Source of the DNA: Actinomycetes bacterium
GTDB lineage: Bacteria; Actinomycetota; Actinomycetes; Propionibacteriales; Propionibacteriaceae
Direction of reading: 5' to 3'
Assembly (NCBI GenBank): GCA_023392635.1
Contig: JAEVYS010000099.1
Coordinates: forward strand, 3,989-67,988
DNA length: 64,000 nucleotides
Positions within the stretch are counted from its first letter, which is position 1; every line of letters starts with the position of its first letter. Below, piece after piece: positions 56,702 through 64,000 of the stretch. The notes beneath the pieces are model-generated. The model was not told the DNA's origin. It saw only the letters and a list, made by a program, of their open reading frames with translations, and ran no database searches. A program made the translations under genes and the position numbers.

Positions 56702-59386
56702 TCAGCGGGGACGGACGAACACCGCGGCGGTGCGCTCGGGAACGCTGACCCAGTCGGTGCCGACCTCGACGGTGCGGACGAGGTCGTCGCTGCCGCCCGC
56801 CTGCACGGGATGCAACTCGTAACCGGTGACATCCATCACGAGACCCTGGCGCACCAGCCACGGCGTGGCGTTGAACACCACGAGCAGTCCTGACCAGCGC
56901 TCGTCGACCGGGTCCGTGCGGTCGTCCACCGCCATCACCACCACGCCCGGCAGCTGGTGCCAGCTGTTCGCCACCGGGAAGGACACCTTCGCGAGCACCT
57001 GTTCGGCGCTGCCCAGCCGGAACAGCCGGGTGGACGCGCGCAGCCGCAACAGGTCGAGGGCCTGGGCATGCGCCCTGCGGATGTCCTCCGGGGCGGGCTT
57101 CAGGCGGGGGTCGGCCAGCAGCGGAGCCAGCACATGCCAGGCGCGCGCATTGTCGCGCTCGGGGGGCAGGCCGGCCGCGAAGCCGTTGTCGGTCATCGTG
57201 AAGTCGAGGTAGTTGAACCAGTCGCCCGAGTTGTAGGAGTTCCGGTCGAGGCTCTTGCTGCGCAGGATGTCGGTGCCGGCGTGCCACATCACCGGGCTCT
57301 GCCCCAGCGTGGCGAGGGCGAGGCAGACCGTGTTGACCCGCACCCGCGCGGCCATCGGCGTGGCCGGATGCAGTTTGAGGGCGAGCGCGTCGAACAGCGT
57401 CTCGTTGTCGTGCGCGTCGACGTAGCTGATCACCTCCGACGGGGAATCGGCGTAGCCCGCCGCGCGACCGCCGTAGTCGAGCTCGGCGCCGCTCAGCGTC
57501 GAGTGGCGCGAGTTCGACCCGAAGCGGAACCGTCGCAGCGTGCCGGCCAGGCCGAGCTGCACGAGGTCGGTGTACAGGGCCAGGCGTTCACCCTGCGCAT
57601 GCTCGTCACCGTTCACGCCCGCACCGTTGTCCGCGGTGAGCAGGCCGGTGCCGAAGCCCTGTCCTCTCGGGTCCCCGTCCCAGACCGAGCCGCCACGGAC
57701 GGCGTCCCGCAGCCGGTCGGAGAACGTGGCGATCCCGGTGCCACCCAGCTGGCCCTGGGTGGCCTGCACGAAGCGGGCGTTGTCGGCCACCTCGCCGAAG
57801 TTCCAGCCCTCGCCGTACATCGTCACGGCCCGGCCGTCGACGCCGTCGGCCTCCAGGCTGAGCTCGTCCAGCGCCGCGCGCACCGCCTCCAGGTTGGCCC
57901 GGCTGTGGTGTCCCATCAGGTCGAACCGGAAGCCGTCCACGTGGTACTCGCGGACCCAGTGCACGCAGGCGTCCACCATGAGCTTCTGCGCCATCAGGTG
58001 CTCGGTCGCCACGTTCGGGCAGCAGGTGGACGTCTCCACGACCCCCACCGCGTTCAGGCGGTGGTAGTAGCCGGGGACGGCCCGGTCCAGCACCGACTTG
58101 CTGTCCTGCCCCGCGCTCGCGGTGTGGTTGAAGACCTGGTCGAGGACCACCCGCAGCCCGGCGGCGTGGAAGGCACCCACCATGGCCCGGAACTCCGTCA
58201 CCCGCGCGGCCCCGTCCGCGGTTTCCAGCGTCGAGGAGTACGACCCCTCGGGAGCGAAGAAGTGCCAGGGGTCGTAGCCCCAGTTGAACCCGCTGCGCGC
58301 CGACGCCGCGGCGACCGAGCGCTGCTGCTCCTTGCTGTCCGGCGGCAGGAGCTTGAGGTGCTCCCACGGGGGTGCCACCTGCAGGTCCGGGTGCTCCTCC
58401 ACGCTGGCGTTGTCGAACAGCGGCAGGAGCTGGACGGTGTTCAGCCCGGCCTCCGCGAGCCGCTTCAGGTGCGCCATGCCCGCGCTGGGGACGGTCGGGG
58501 CCAGGAAGCTGCCCCGCAGCTCTTCCGGCACGCTGGCGTCCGAGATCGAGAAGTCGCGCAGGTGCAGCTCGTAGATCACCTGGTCGACCGGGTGCTCCAG
58601 GCGGGGGGCGGCGACTTCGCGCCACTGCTCGGGCGCCAGCTGGGGGTCCGAGAGGTCGACCAGGACCGAATGGGTCGAGTTCACCGTGAGCGAGTGCGAA
58701 TAGGGGTCGGTGACCTGGTTGGCCACCACCCGGCGGTGCGAGGGGGCGTACACCGTGACCTCGTAGCGGTAGCGGGCACCAAGCCAACCGGGTTCGCCGG
58801 TGACCGCCCAGGTGCCGTCGTCGGAAGGGACCATCCGCCGGCGCTCCGGCTGCTCGTGCAGGCTGGTTCCTCGGGGCCACAGCAGGAGGTTCACCTGTCG
58901 CGCGGTCGGAGCCCACAACCGCAGCGTCGGTGTCCCGAGATGCCAGACCGGGCCGAGCCGGGCGTCCGCGGCAGCCGCGTACAGTTCGTCGATCACCCCC
59001 GGCAGCTGGAGCTGGCCGGCCGCCACCAGGCGTCCGGACGGACGGTGCGCGCTCACCGCGATCTGGCACCGCACGGCTTCCCCGGCGAGCGCCGCCGCCT
59101 CGGCCGGAACCCGCAGGCACAGGGACGTGCGCAGGTGCGGCCAGGCCGCGGCGAGCCGCGCGGGCAGGCCCGCCGGATCGAAGGCGAGGGACGTGGTGGA
59201 CCACGGCACCGGCTCGCTCGCCGCCGGGTCGATGTGGTCGTCGGCCGACCAGTGCAGCCGCCAGTCCAGGCCGGCCGGATTCTCCCCCGGCGGCACCCGC
59301 CCGGGCGGCCAGGCGATCACCGTTCTCGACAGCCAGTGACCCGGGGCCTCTTCCAGGCCCGGGACGTCGTCGGCCGACCGGAACAC
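56702..59386 (-). CDS. Pullulanase-type alpha-1,6-glucosidase (GH13_14-like)
   Basis: 894 residues, no signal peptide, so cytoplasmic. N-terminal beta domains (carbohydrate-binding, about 1-165) and a CBM48 (TLRLWAPTARQVNLLLWP, about 170-270) precede the GH13 barrel: VIYELHLRDFSI, FNWGYDPWHFFAPEGSYS, nucleophile Asp489 in DGFRFDLMGHHS, acid/base Glu526 in YGEGWNFGE and Asp660 in YVDAHDNE. Splits alpha-1,6 branches of glycogen-like glucans. It complements glgC/glgA 15 kb away. GTG start. Convergent with the sulfur operon, 13 bases apart. Confidence 0.93.
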   Translation of the reverse strand: MFRSADDVPGLEEAPGHWLSRTVIAWPPGRVPPGENPAGLDWRLHWSADDHIDPAASEPVPWSTTSLAFDPAGLPARLAAAWPHLRTSLCLRVPAEAAALAGEAVRCQIAVSAHRPSGRLVAAGQLQLPGVIDELYAAAADARLGPVWHLGTPTLRLWAPTARQVNLLLWPRGTSLHEQPERRRMVPSDDGTWAVTGEPGWLGARYRYEVTVYAPSHRRVVANQVTDPYSHSLTVNSTHSVLVDLSDPQLAPEQWREVAAPRLEHPVDQVIYELHLRDFSISDASVPEELRGSFLAPTVPSAGMAHLKRLAEAGLNTVQLLPLFDNASVEEHPDLQVAPPWEHLKLLPPDSKEQQRSVAAASARSGFNWGYDPWHFFAPEGSYSSTLETADGAARVTEFRAMVGAFHAAGLRVVLDQVFNHTASAGQDSKSVLDRAVPGYYHRLNAVGVVETSTCCPNVATEHLMAQKLMVDACVHWVREYHVDGFRFDLMGHHSRANLEAVRAALDELSLEADGVDGRAVTMYGEGWNFGEVADNARFVQATQGQLGGTGIATFSDRLRDAVRGGSVWDGDPRGQGFGTGLLTADNGAGVNGDEHAQGERLALYTDLVQLGLAGTLRRFRFGSNSRHSTLSGAELDYGGRAAGYADSPSEVISYVDAHDNETLFDALALKLHPATPMAARVRVNTVCLALATLGQSPVMWHAGTDILRSKSLDRNSYNSGDWFNYLDFTMTDNGFAAGLPPERDNARAWHVLAPLLADPRLKPAPEDIRRAHAQALDLLRLRASTRLFRLGSAEQVLAKVSFPVANSWHQLPGVVVMAVDDRTDPVDERWSGLLVVFNATPWLVRQGLVMDVTGYELHPVQAGGSDDLVRTVEVGTDWVSVPERTAAVFVRPR

Positions 59387-59473
59387 GGTCGTGATTCTGC
59401 CACCGATGGGGTGGCAACGCTCTCACCCCGGCCGGCGCCCCGCGCAGCGCGATCCCGGACGCGACGCGTCCCC

Positions 59474-59479
59474 TAGGCT
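59474..59479 (+). promoter_or_regulatory. Leaderless -10 box (TAGGCT) of the SDR gene
   Basis: TAGGCT ends eight bases before GTG 59488. It probably serves the three-gene plus-strand cluster. Confidence 0.5.
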
Positions 59480-59487
59480 CGTGAGCC

Positions 59488-60444
59488 GTGCGGATCCTGC
59501 TCACCGGCAGCAACGGCTTCATCGGCGGACGCGTCGCGGCCGATGCGCTGGCCCGCGGCTGGGAGGTGGTGGGCGTCGGCCGTGGCCCCGAACCGGCCAC
59601 GCCCGTCACGCGGTACGTCCGCGCAGACCTCGGGCGGCCGCTGGAGCTCGAGGAGCACGTGGACGCGGTGGTGCACGCCGCGGGCCTGGCGACCCCGTGG
59701 GCGCCGCCGTCGGACTACCGGCGCAACAACGTCGACGCGACGGCGAACGTGCAGCGCTGGGCGCGCGAGCACGGCCGCCCCCACCTGCTCTACGTGTCCT
59801 CCTCGTCGGTCTTCTACACCGAGGAGGACCAGTTCGACCTCACCGAGCGGTCGCCGATCCCGCCGGACGACCAGCAGGTGAACATCTACTCGCGCACGAA
59901 GCTGGCGGGCGAACGGCTCACCCGCGCCTATCCCGGTGACTGGGCGGTGCTGCGTCCCCGCGCGGTCTTCGGGGTGGGCGACACGGTGCTGCTCCCCCGC
60001 GTGATCGAGGCGGCACGGCGCGGCGTCCTGCCCCGGTTCGTCCGGGCGGACGGGCACCGCGTGCGCGCCGACCTGACGCCGGTGGCCACGGTGTCCCACT
60101 ACCTGCTGGAGGCGGCCGCGCAGCGGACCACCGGAGACCTCAACCTGACCAACGGCGAAGCCGTCGAGCTCGACGGCTTCGTCGACGACGTCCTCGCTCG
60201 CCTCGGCGTCCGCCCGCGGCGCCCGCGCATCCCGGTGCCGGTGGCGGTGACGCTGGCCCGCCTGGGCGAGCAGGCGTCGTCCCGGTTCCGGTCCTACGCC
60301 GAGCCACCCATCACCCGCTACGGCGTCTCGATGTTCGCGTACTCGAAGACCTTCGACAACACGCGGGTCACCGCGATCCTGGGGCCGCCGCCGGTGAGCG
60401 TCGCCGCCACGGTGGACGAGGTCGTCGAGGACTGGCGTGGCTGA
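59488..60444 (+). CDS. NAD(P)-dependent SDR epimerase/dehydratase-like protein
   Basis: 318 residues of the extended SDR family: NAD motif LLTGSNGFIG (GxxGxxG, residues 7-13), VDAVVHAAGLATP, Ser cluster VSSSSVFY and catalytic Tyr134/Lys138 in IYSRTKLAGE; RPRAVFGVGDTVLLPRVIEAARRG follows. The late part resembles 3-beta-hydroxysteroid dehydrogenase/OleD-type reductases as much as sugar epimerases, so the substrate may be a lipid or polyketide beta-keto group. It overlaps the GT2 gene by eight bases. Confidence 0.85.
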   Translation: MRILLTGSNGFIGGRVAADALARGWEVVGVGRGPEPATPVTRYVRADLGRPLELEEHVDAVVHAAGLATPWAPPSDYRRNNVDATANVQRWAREHGRPHLLYVSSSSVFYTEEDQFDLTERSPIPPDDQQVNIYSRTKLAGERLTRAYPGDWAVLRPRAVFGVGDTVLLPRVIEAARRGVLPRFVRADGHRVRADLTPVATVSHYLLEAAAQRTTGDLNLTNGEAVELDGFVDDVLARLGVRPRRPRIPVPVAVTLARLGEQASSRFRSYAEPPITRYGVSMFAYSKTFDNTRVTAILGPPPVSVAATVDEVVEDWRG

Positions 60445-61570
60445 CGTGGCCGCCTGGCTGCCGGTCGCCGTGTGGACGCTCCTCATGGGCGTCCGGTTCG
60501 TGCTCGCGCTACGCACGTGGCGGCCACCGCAGCCGGTCCCGCTCGCCGACGTGGTGGTCCTGCAGCCGATCCTCGCCGGCGACCCCCATCTCGGGGACGA
60601 CCTGGCCGCCAACCTCTCCTCCCACCCCACCGCGCGCTTCCGTTGGCTGGTGGATACCGCCGACGCCGAGGGCCTGCGCCTCGCGCACCGGCTGGCGGGC
60701 GGGGCCGGCCGGCTGGCGGAGGTGCGGGAGTTCGGCGTCGCCCCGCCGGACGCCAACCCCAAGGTGTTCAAGCTCGCCCGCGCGGTCGACGCCACCGACG
60801 AACTGGTCGCCGTGCTGGATGACGACACGGTGCTGCCGGAGCAGGCGCTCGGAAGGGCGCGGGCCGCGCTCGCCGACGGCGACCTCGTCACCGGCGTGCC
60901 GTTCTACGCCGGCGAGGGCTCGGTATGGTCACGGCTGGTCGCCGCCTTCGTGAACGGCAACGCGCTGCTGACGTACCTGCCGCTGACGGCGTTCGGTCGC
61001 CCGGTCACGCTGAACGGCATGTTCTACCTCACCACCCGGGACGCGCTGCAGCGGGCCGGCGGGTTCGCGGCCGTCGAGGGCCTGGTCTGCGACGACTACG
61101 AGGTGGCGCGCAGCTTCCGCCGGGCAGGAATGCGCCTGGTGCAGGCCTCGGTCCCGGTCCGGGTACGGACCACCGTGCCCGACGCCCGCGCCTACCTGCG
61201 GCTGATGCGTCGCTGGATGGTCTTCACGTTGCGCCTGCTCCGCGCCGAGGCCAACCCGCCGATCGTCCTGCTTGTCGCCCTGCCGACGGTGTTGCCGCTC
61301 CTCGCGCTGGTGATCGGCCTGGCGGGAGGGGCATGGCTCCCGGCCGCAGCGATGGTGGTGGCGCTCGCCGCCAAGGCCGCCGCGATGGCCGCGCTGCGCC
61401 GGCGGTGGCTGGGGACCACCGAGAAGCCCGGGTCGGTCCTCCTGGAGATGCTGGCCGACCTGGTCCAGCCCCTGCACGCCCTCGCGGCGCTGCTGCGCCC
61501 CGGACGCATCGTGTGGCGTGGCCGGGCGATGGTAATTGACCGCTCCGGACGGGTGCGGGCGACCTCGTGA
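60437..61570 (+). CDS. Membrane glycosyltransferase family 2/21-like
   Basis: 377 residues. N-terminal membrane segment (LPVAVWTLLMGVRFVLAL), GT-A catalytic domain with DDD (128-130, VLDDDTVLP), second acidic motif Cys-Asp-Asp (219-220) and RRW (258-260, of the Q/RxxRW type). Two to three C-terminal membrane segments follow (LLVALPTVLPLLALVIGLAGG; AAAMVVALAAKAAAMAAL). This is the architecture of ceramide glucosyltransferase-like GT21/GT2 enzymes that glycosylate lipids at the inner membrane. GTG start inside the SDR gene. Confidence 0.88.
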   Translation: MADVAAWLPVAVWTLLMGVRFVLALRTWRPPQPVPLADVVVLQPILAGDPHLGDDLAANLSSHPTARFRWLVDTADAEGLRLAHRLAGGAGRLAEVREFGVAPPDANPKVFKLARAVDATDELVAVLDDDTVLPEQALGRARAALADGDLVTGVPFYAGEGSVWSRLVAAFVNGNALLTYLPLTAFGRPVTLNGMFYLTTRDALQRAGGFAAVEGLVCDDYEVARSFRRAGMRLVQASVPVRVRTTVPDARAYLRLMRRWMVFTLRLLRAEANPPIVLLVALPTVLPLLALVIGLAGGAWLPAAAMVVALAAKAAAMAALRRRWLGTTEKPGSVLLEMLADLVQPLHALAALLRPGRIVWRGRAMVIDRSGRVRATS

Positions 61571-61583
61571 GCGGCCGGGGGAC

Positions 61584-62852
61584 GTGCCGAGCCGACGGTT
61601 CGCCGTGGTGAGGAGAGTGCTGCTGGTGGCTCCGCCGTTCGCCGGCCACCTCTTCCCGCTGGTCGCGATCGGCAAGCGGCTGCGCGCGCACGGCCACCTC
61701 GTGCGGTTCGCGACCGCAGCTGCCGGCCTCCCCCTCCTTCGGCGCCTCGGGTTCGCCGTGGATCCGCTCCTCTCCGACGACCCCGGGGCGCTGGACCGCA
61801 TCGCCAACACCGCCGAGGCGGTGGGGCACAACCCGGTGCGGCTGCTGCGCCAGTTCCGGCAGAACCTCGCCGTGCTCCCCCGGGCACGCGCGGAACTCGA
61901 CCTCCTGATCGCACGGCACCGGCCCGAGGTGGTGGTCGCGGACTTCACCGCACCGGCCGCGGGCTGGGCCGCACAGGCCGCGGGGATCGGCTGGGTCACG
62001 ACGATTCCGACGCCGTTCGCCATCGAGTGCCACCGAGGGACGCCGAGCTACTGCGGCGGCTGGGGCGAGGCTTCGCGACCCTGGCACCAGCTGCGGGACG
62101 CCGCAGGGCGGCTGGCGGTGACGTCCTTCAAGCGGACCGTGGCCGTCGTCGCGGCCCGCGAACTGGCCGCCCTGGGCACGGGCGTGTACCGCACGGACGG
62201 CAGCGAAGCGGTCTACTCCCCGACCGCGATTCTCGGCCTCGGCGTCCCGGAGCTCGAGTTCGACCGTGACTGGCCGGCCGCCTTCCGGTTCGTCGGCCCG
62301 GTGACGGAGTCGCCGGAGCCGCGGGAGGTGCCCGGCTGGCTCGAACCGGAGCGGCCGCGGGTCCTGGTGACGCTGGGCACCCACCTGTGGTGGGCCAAGC
62401 GTGACCTGGTGGCCGGCGTGCGGGGGCTCGCCGCCCGCTGCCCCGGCCTCGAGTTCGTGGTCACGCTCGGCGACGCCTCGGGTGCGGGGGTCGAGCGGCT
62501 CGGGGACCGCGTGGTCGTCTGCGACTACCTCCCCTACGACAACGTCCTCCACCGTTTCGACGCGGTGATCCACCATGGCGGTGCCGGGATCACCTACAGC
62601 ACCCTGCGCGCCGGGCTGCCGGCGCTGGTGTGGCCGCACGACTACGACCAGCCGGACTTCGCTGCGCGGCTCGTCGCCCGCGAGGCGGCGGTGCGGATCG
62701 CCGAACTCGACTCGGCGGCCACCGCGGGGGCGCTGGACGAGGCGCTGGCCGGCCTGCCCGGCGTCGCACCGCTCGCGATGGCCGTCGATCGCCTCGACCC
62801 CTACGCGGAGGTCGCGCGGACGCTGGCCGCGCTCACCGCGAGGAGCGGCTGA
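61584..62852 (+). CDS. UGT/MGT-type glycosyltransferase (GT1-like)
   Basis: About 422 residues, GT-B fold. N-terminal VLLVAPPFAGHLFPLVAIGKRLRAHGH and a C-terminal nucleotide-sugar site with VCDYLPYDNVLHRFDAVIHHGGAGITYSTLRAGLPALVWPHDYDQPDFAARL, typical of macrolide/sterol/carotenoid glycosyltransferases. Start uncertain: GTG 61584, 61605 and 61608 are all possible, and the frame stays open to 61536 inside the GT2 gene. It probably adds a sugar to a lipophilic product of this cluster. The end overlaps the convergent ligase-like gene by 20 bases. Confidence 0.86.
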   Translation: MPSRRFAVVRRVLLVAPPFAGHLFPLVAIGKRLRAHGHLVRFATAAAGLPLLRRLGFAVDPLLSDDPGALDRIANTAEAVGHNPVRLLRQFRQNLAVLPRARAELDLLIARHRPEVVVADFTAPAAGWAAQAAGIGWVTTIPTPFAIECHRGTPSYCGGWGEASRPWHQLRDAAGRLAVTSFKRTVAVVAARELAALGTGVYRTDGSEAVYSPTAILGLGVPELEFDRDWPAAFRFVGPVTESPEPREVPGWLEPERPRVLVTLGTHLWWAKRDLVAGVRGLAARCPGLEFVVTLGDASGAGVERLGDRVVVCDYLPYDNVLHRFDAVIHHGGAGITYSTLRAGLPALVWPHDYDQPDFAARLVAREAAVRIAELDSAATAGALDEALAGLPGVAPLAMAVDRLDPYAEVARTLAALTARSG

Positions 62853-64000
62853 CCCTTCGCCGCTTGGCCGTCGGGTCGGGCGGCGTGAACTCCAGGGACG
62901 CGATCCGCGGGGCGACGAACCCTGCCGCGACCAGGGCGGCCGTGAGGCCGGCTGCGGCAGCCGGCCACGCGTCGAGCGGGTCGACGGCCAGCGCCAGGCG
63001 GTCGGGGGCGTCCTGGTCGAGCCGGAAGTCCCGGACGCCGGAGGTGCCCAGCACCGCTCCCCGCACCAGGTCGGCGAAGCACGGCCCGCTCGTCCCGTCC
63101 TGCCGGGCGAGCCGCAGGACATCGTCCGAGCGCCCCTCGACACGTTCGACGCCGAGCATCACCGAGCCGCACGGGCACGGGCCCTGGGCCAGGACCAGGA
63201 CGTCGTCGAGGCGGTAGCGCACGATCGCCTGAGTGCGTCGGTACAGGTCGGTCACCACCGGCACGACGCGGCCCGGGCCGACGGGCACGGTCTCCACCAC
63301 CAACAGGTCCTCGTTGAGGTGCAGCCGGCCCGACCCGCAGGTGATGCCCAGGAACCCCTCGGTGGCCTGGTACACCTGGTCGACCGGACGTCCGAAGCCC
63401 TCGGCGATCCGGCCCGCCACGTCCGGGTCGAGCACGTCGGCGATCGAGTACACCGCGGAAGGCCGGATGCGCAGCCGACCGGCCGAACGCCTCGTGGCCA
63501 GCAGGTCGAGCAACACCGGAGGGGCGGCCAGGACGGTCGGGTCGAATGCCTCGAGCTCCGCGCACTGGCGCTCCAGCGACGCGTACAGGTCGACGAACCG
63601 GAACCGGACGCTGCCCTTCTCCACCGCCGCGTACAGCGGGCCCCCGGCGCGCAGCACCAGCGCAACCCTGGCGCCGGCGCGCAGCCCGTCCGGCAGCGCC
63701 CTGGCCAGGATGCTGCCCGCCCAGCGGGCGCGTTCGGCGGGGCTGGTGAGGAAGGCACCCTGACGCCCTGAGGTGCCGGTCGACAGTCCCACCGAGACGC
63801 CGTCGATGCAGGTGTCGAAGCGACGCCCCGCCTCGGCGGCGCGGGCCGCGTCGAGGCATTCCTGCAGCGAGAGGCCGCGGTCGTTGAGGCCCGCGAAACC
63901 CTCGAGCCACGCCGCGCGGTCGAGGACCGGAAAGGCGTCGAGGTCATCCGACACCACGCCCGCGTAGTGCGGGAAGCGGCGTCGCGCCCTGGCCAGGGCG
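62833..64000 (-). CDS. PaaK/F390-synthetase-like adenylate-forming enzyme, 5' end outside window
   Basis: The frame is open to the window edge, so at least ~389 C-terminal residues are seen. Adenylate-forming motifs: GVSVGLSTGTSGRQGAFLTS (P-loop), YQATEGFLGITC, VTDLYRRTQAIVRYRLDDVL and GRSDDVLRL. This is the phenylacetate-CoA-ligase/coenzyme F390-synthetase-like branch, which activates carboxylic acids with ATP. CPCG between residues may bind metal, as in PaaK relatives. Its convergence with the glycosyltransferases suggests a shared biosynthetic cluster, but the partner genes lie outside the window. Confidence 0.85.
   Translation of the reverse strand, partial: ALARARRRFPHYAGVVSDDLDAFPVLDRAAWLEGFAGLNDRGLSLQECLDAARAAEAGRRFDTCIDGVSVGLSTGTSGRQGAFLTSPAERARWAGSILARALPDGLRAGARVALVLRAGGPLYAAVEKGSVRFRFVDLYASLERQCAELEAFDPTVLAAPPVLLDLLATRRSAGRLRIRPSAVYSIADVLDPDVAGRIAEGFGRPVDQVYQATEGFLGITCGSGRLHLNEDLLVVETVPVGPGRVVPVVTDLYRRTQAIVRYRLDDVLVLAQGPCPCGSVMLGVERVEGRSDDVLRLARQDGTSGPCFADLVRGAVLGTSGVRDFRLDQDAPDRLALAVDPLDAWPAAAAGLTAALVAAGFVAPRIASLEFTPPDPTAKRRRVSRSSR

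Overview
The window is uniformly GC-rich and gene-dense. It reads as chromosome of an actinomycete (Actinomycetota). Evidence includes GlnE beside a GlnA2-type glutamine synthetase, the actinobacterial GlgC/GlgA pair, a DUF3117 protein, a DivIVA-domain protein, the DapD/DapE/DapC set and an FdxA-type ferredoxin. More than twenty genes have a TAnnnT-type -10 box only 6-8 bases before the start codon, the signature of leaderless actinobacterial transcripts. A member of the Propionibacteriales/Propionibacteriaceae is my best guess, with low certainty. I see no prophage, insertion sequence, CRISPR array or tRNA. One structural RNA gene is present, RNase P RNA on the minus strand at about 15.94-16.33 kb.

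Layout. 0-10 kb: the end of a GH65 sugar phosphorylase, glnE, an SCP2-like gene and a four-gene MacA/MacB-type efflux operon. 10-24.6 kb: glnA2, a VOC protein, map, a duplicated-domain lipoprotein, an ArsR/MFS pair with a frameshifted MFS gene, rnpB, a lone receiver-domain protein, an RNB ribonuclease with a zinc-ribbon protein, a Xaa-Pro aminopeptidase, a MOSC protein, trpB2, a stress-type membrane protein and a CoA-ester lyase. 24.7-33 kb: a GyrI-like protein, then a LacI-controlled operon on the minus strand (lacI, solute-binding protein, two permeases, secreted glucoamylase-like/GH144-like enzyme, GH3). It is best explained as a glucan uptake and degradation locus. 33-49 kb: a core block (mrp, DUF1003, MgtE_N/CBS protein, tatB, dapA, O-methyltransferase, a second ArsR/MFS pair, glgC/glgA, DUF3117, DivIVA-like, LOG, dapE/dapD, lysozyme-like protein, dapC, fdxA). 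From memory its order follows that around Rv1177-Rv1232c of Mycobacterium tuberculosis. 49-54 kb: VanW-like protein, EamA transporter, transketolase. 54.3-56.7 kb: a compact sulfur operon (sulfide:quinone-oxidoreductase-like, DsrC/TusE-like, DsrE-like) behind a CsoR-like palindrome. 56.7-59.4 kb: a pullulanase-type debranching enzyme. 59.5-64 kb: a glycolipid or secondary-metabolite-like cluster (SDR, GT2, GT1-like, adenylate-forming enzyme) that runs off the window.

How the genes work together. Four lysine/diaminopimelate genes (dapA, dapE, dapD, dapC) lie within 12 kb but in separate transcription units. glgC and glgA, with the debranching enzyme, make and remodel alpha-glucan. GlnE should control a glutamine synthetase elsewhere, because the GlnA2 here lacks the adenylylation tyrosine region. 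Non-coding highlights are long near-perfect palindromes of 65-66 bp at gene 3' ends. Three share the 12-bp core GGGGACGGTTCC inside paired inverted units, and in two of them the palindrome ends supply the stop codons of both convergent genes.
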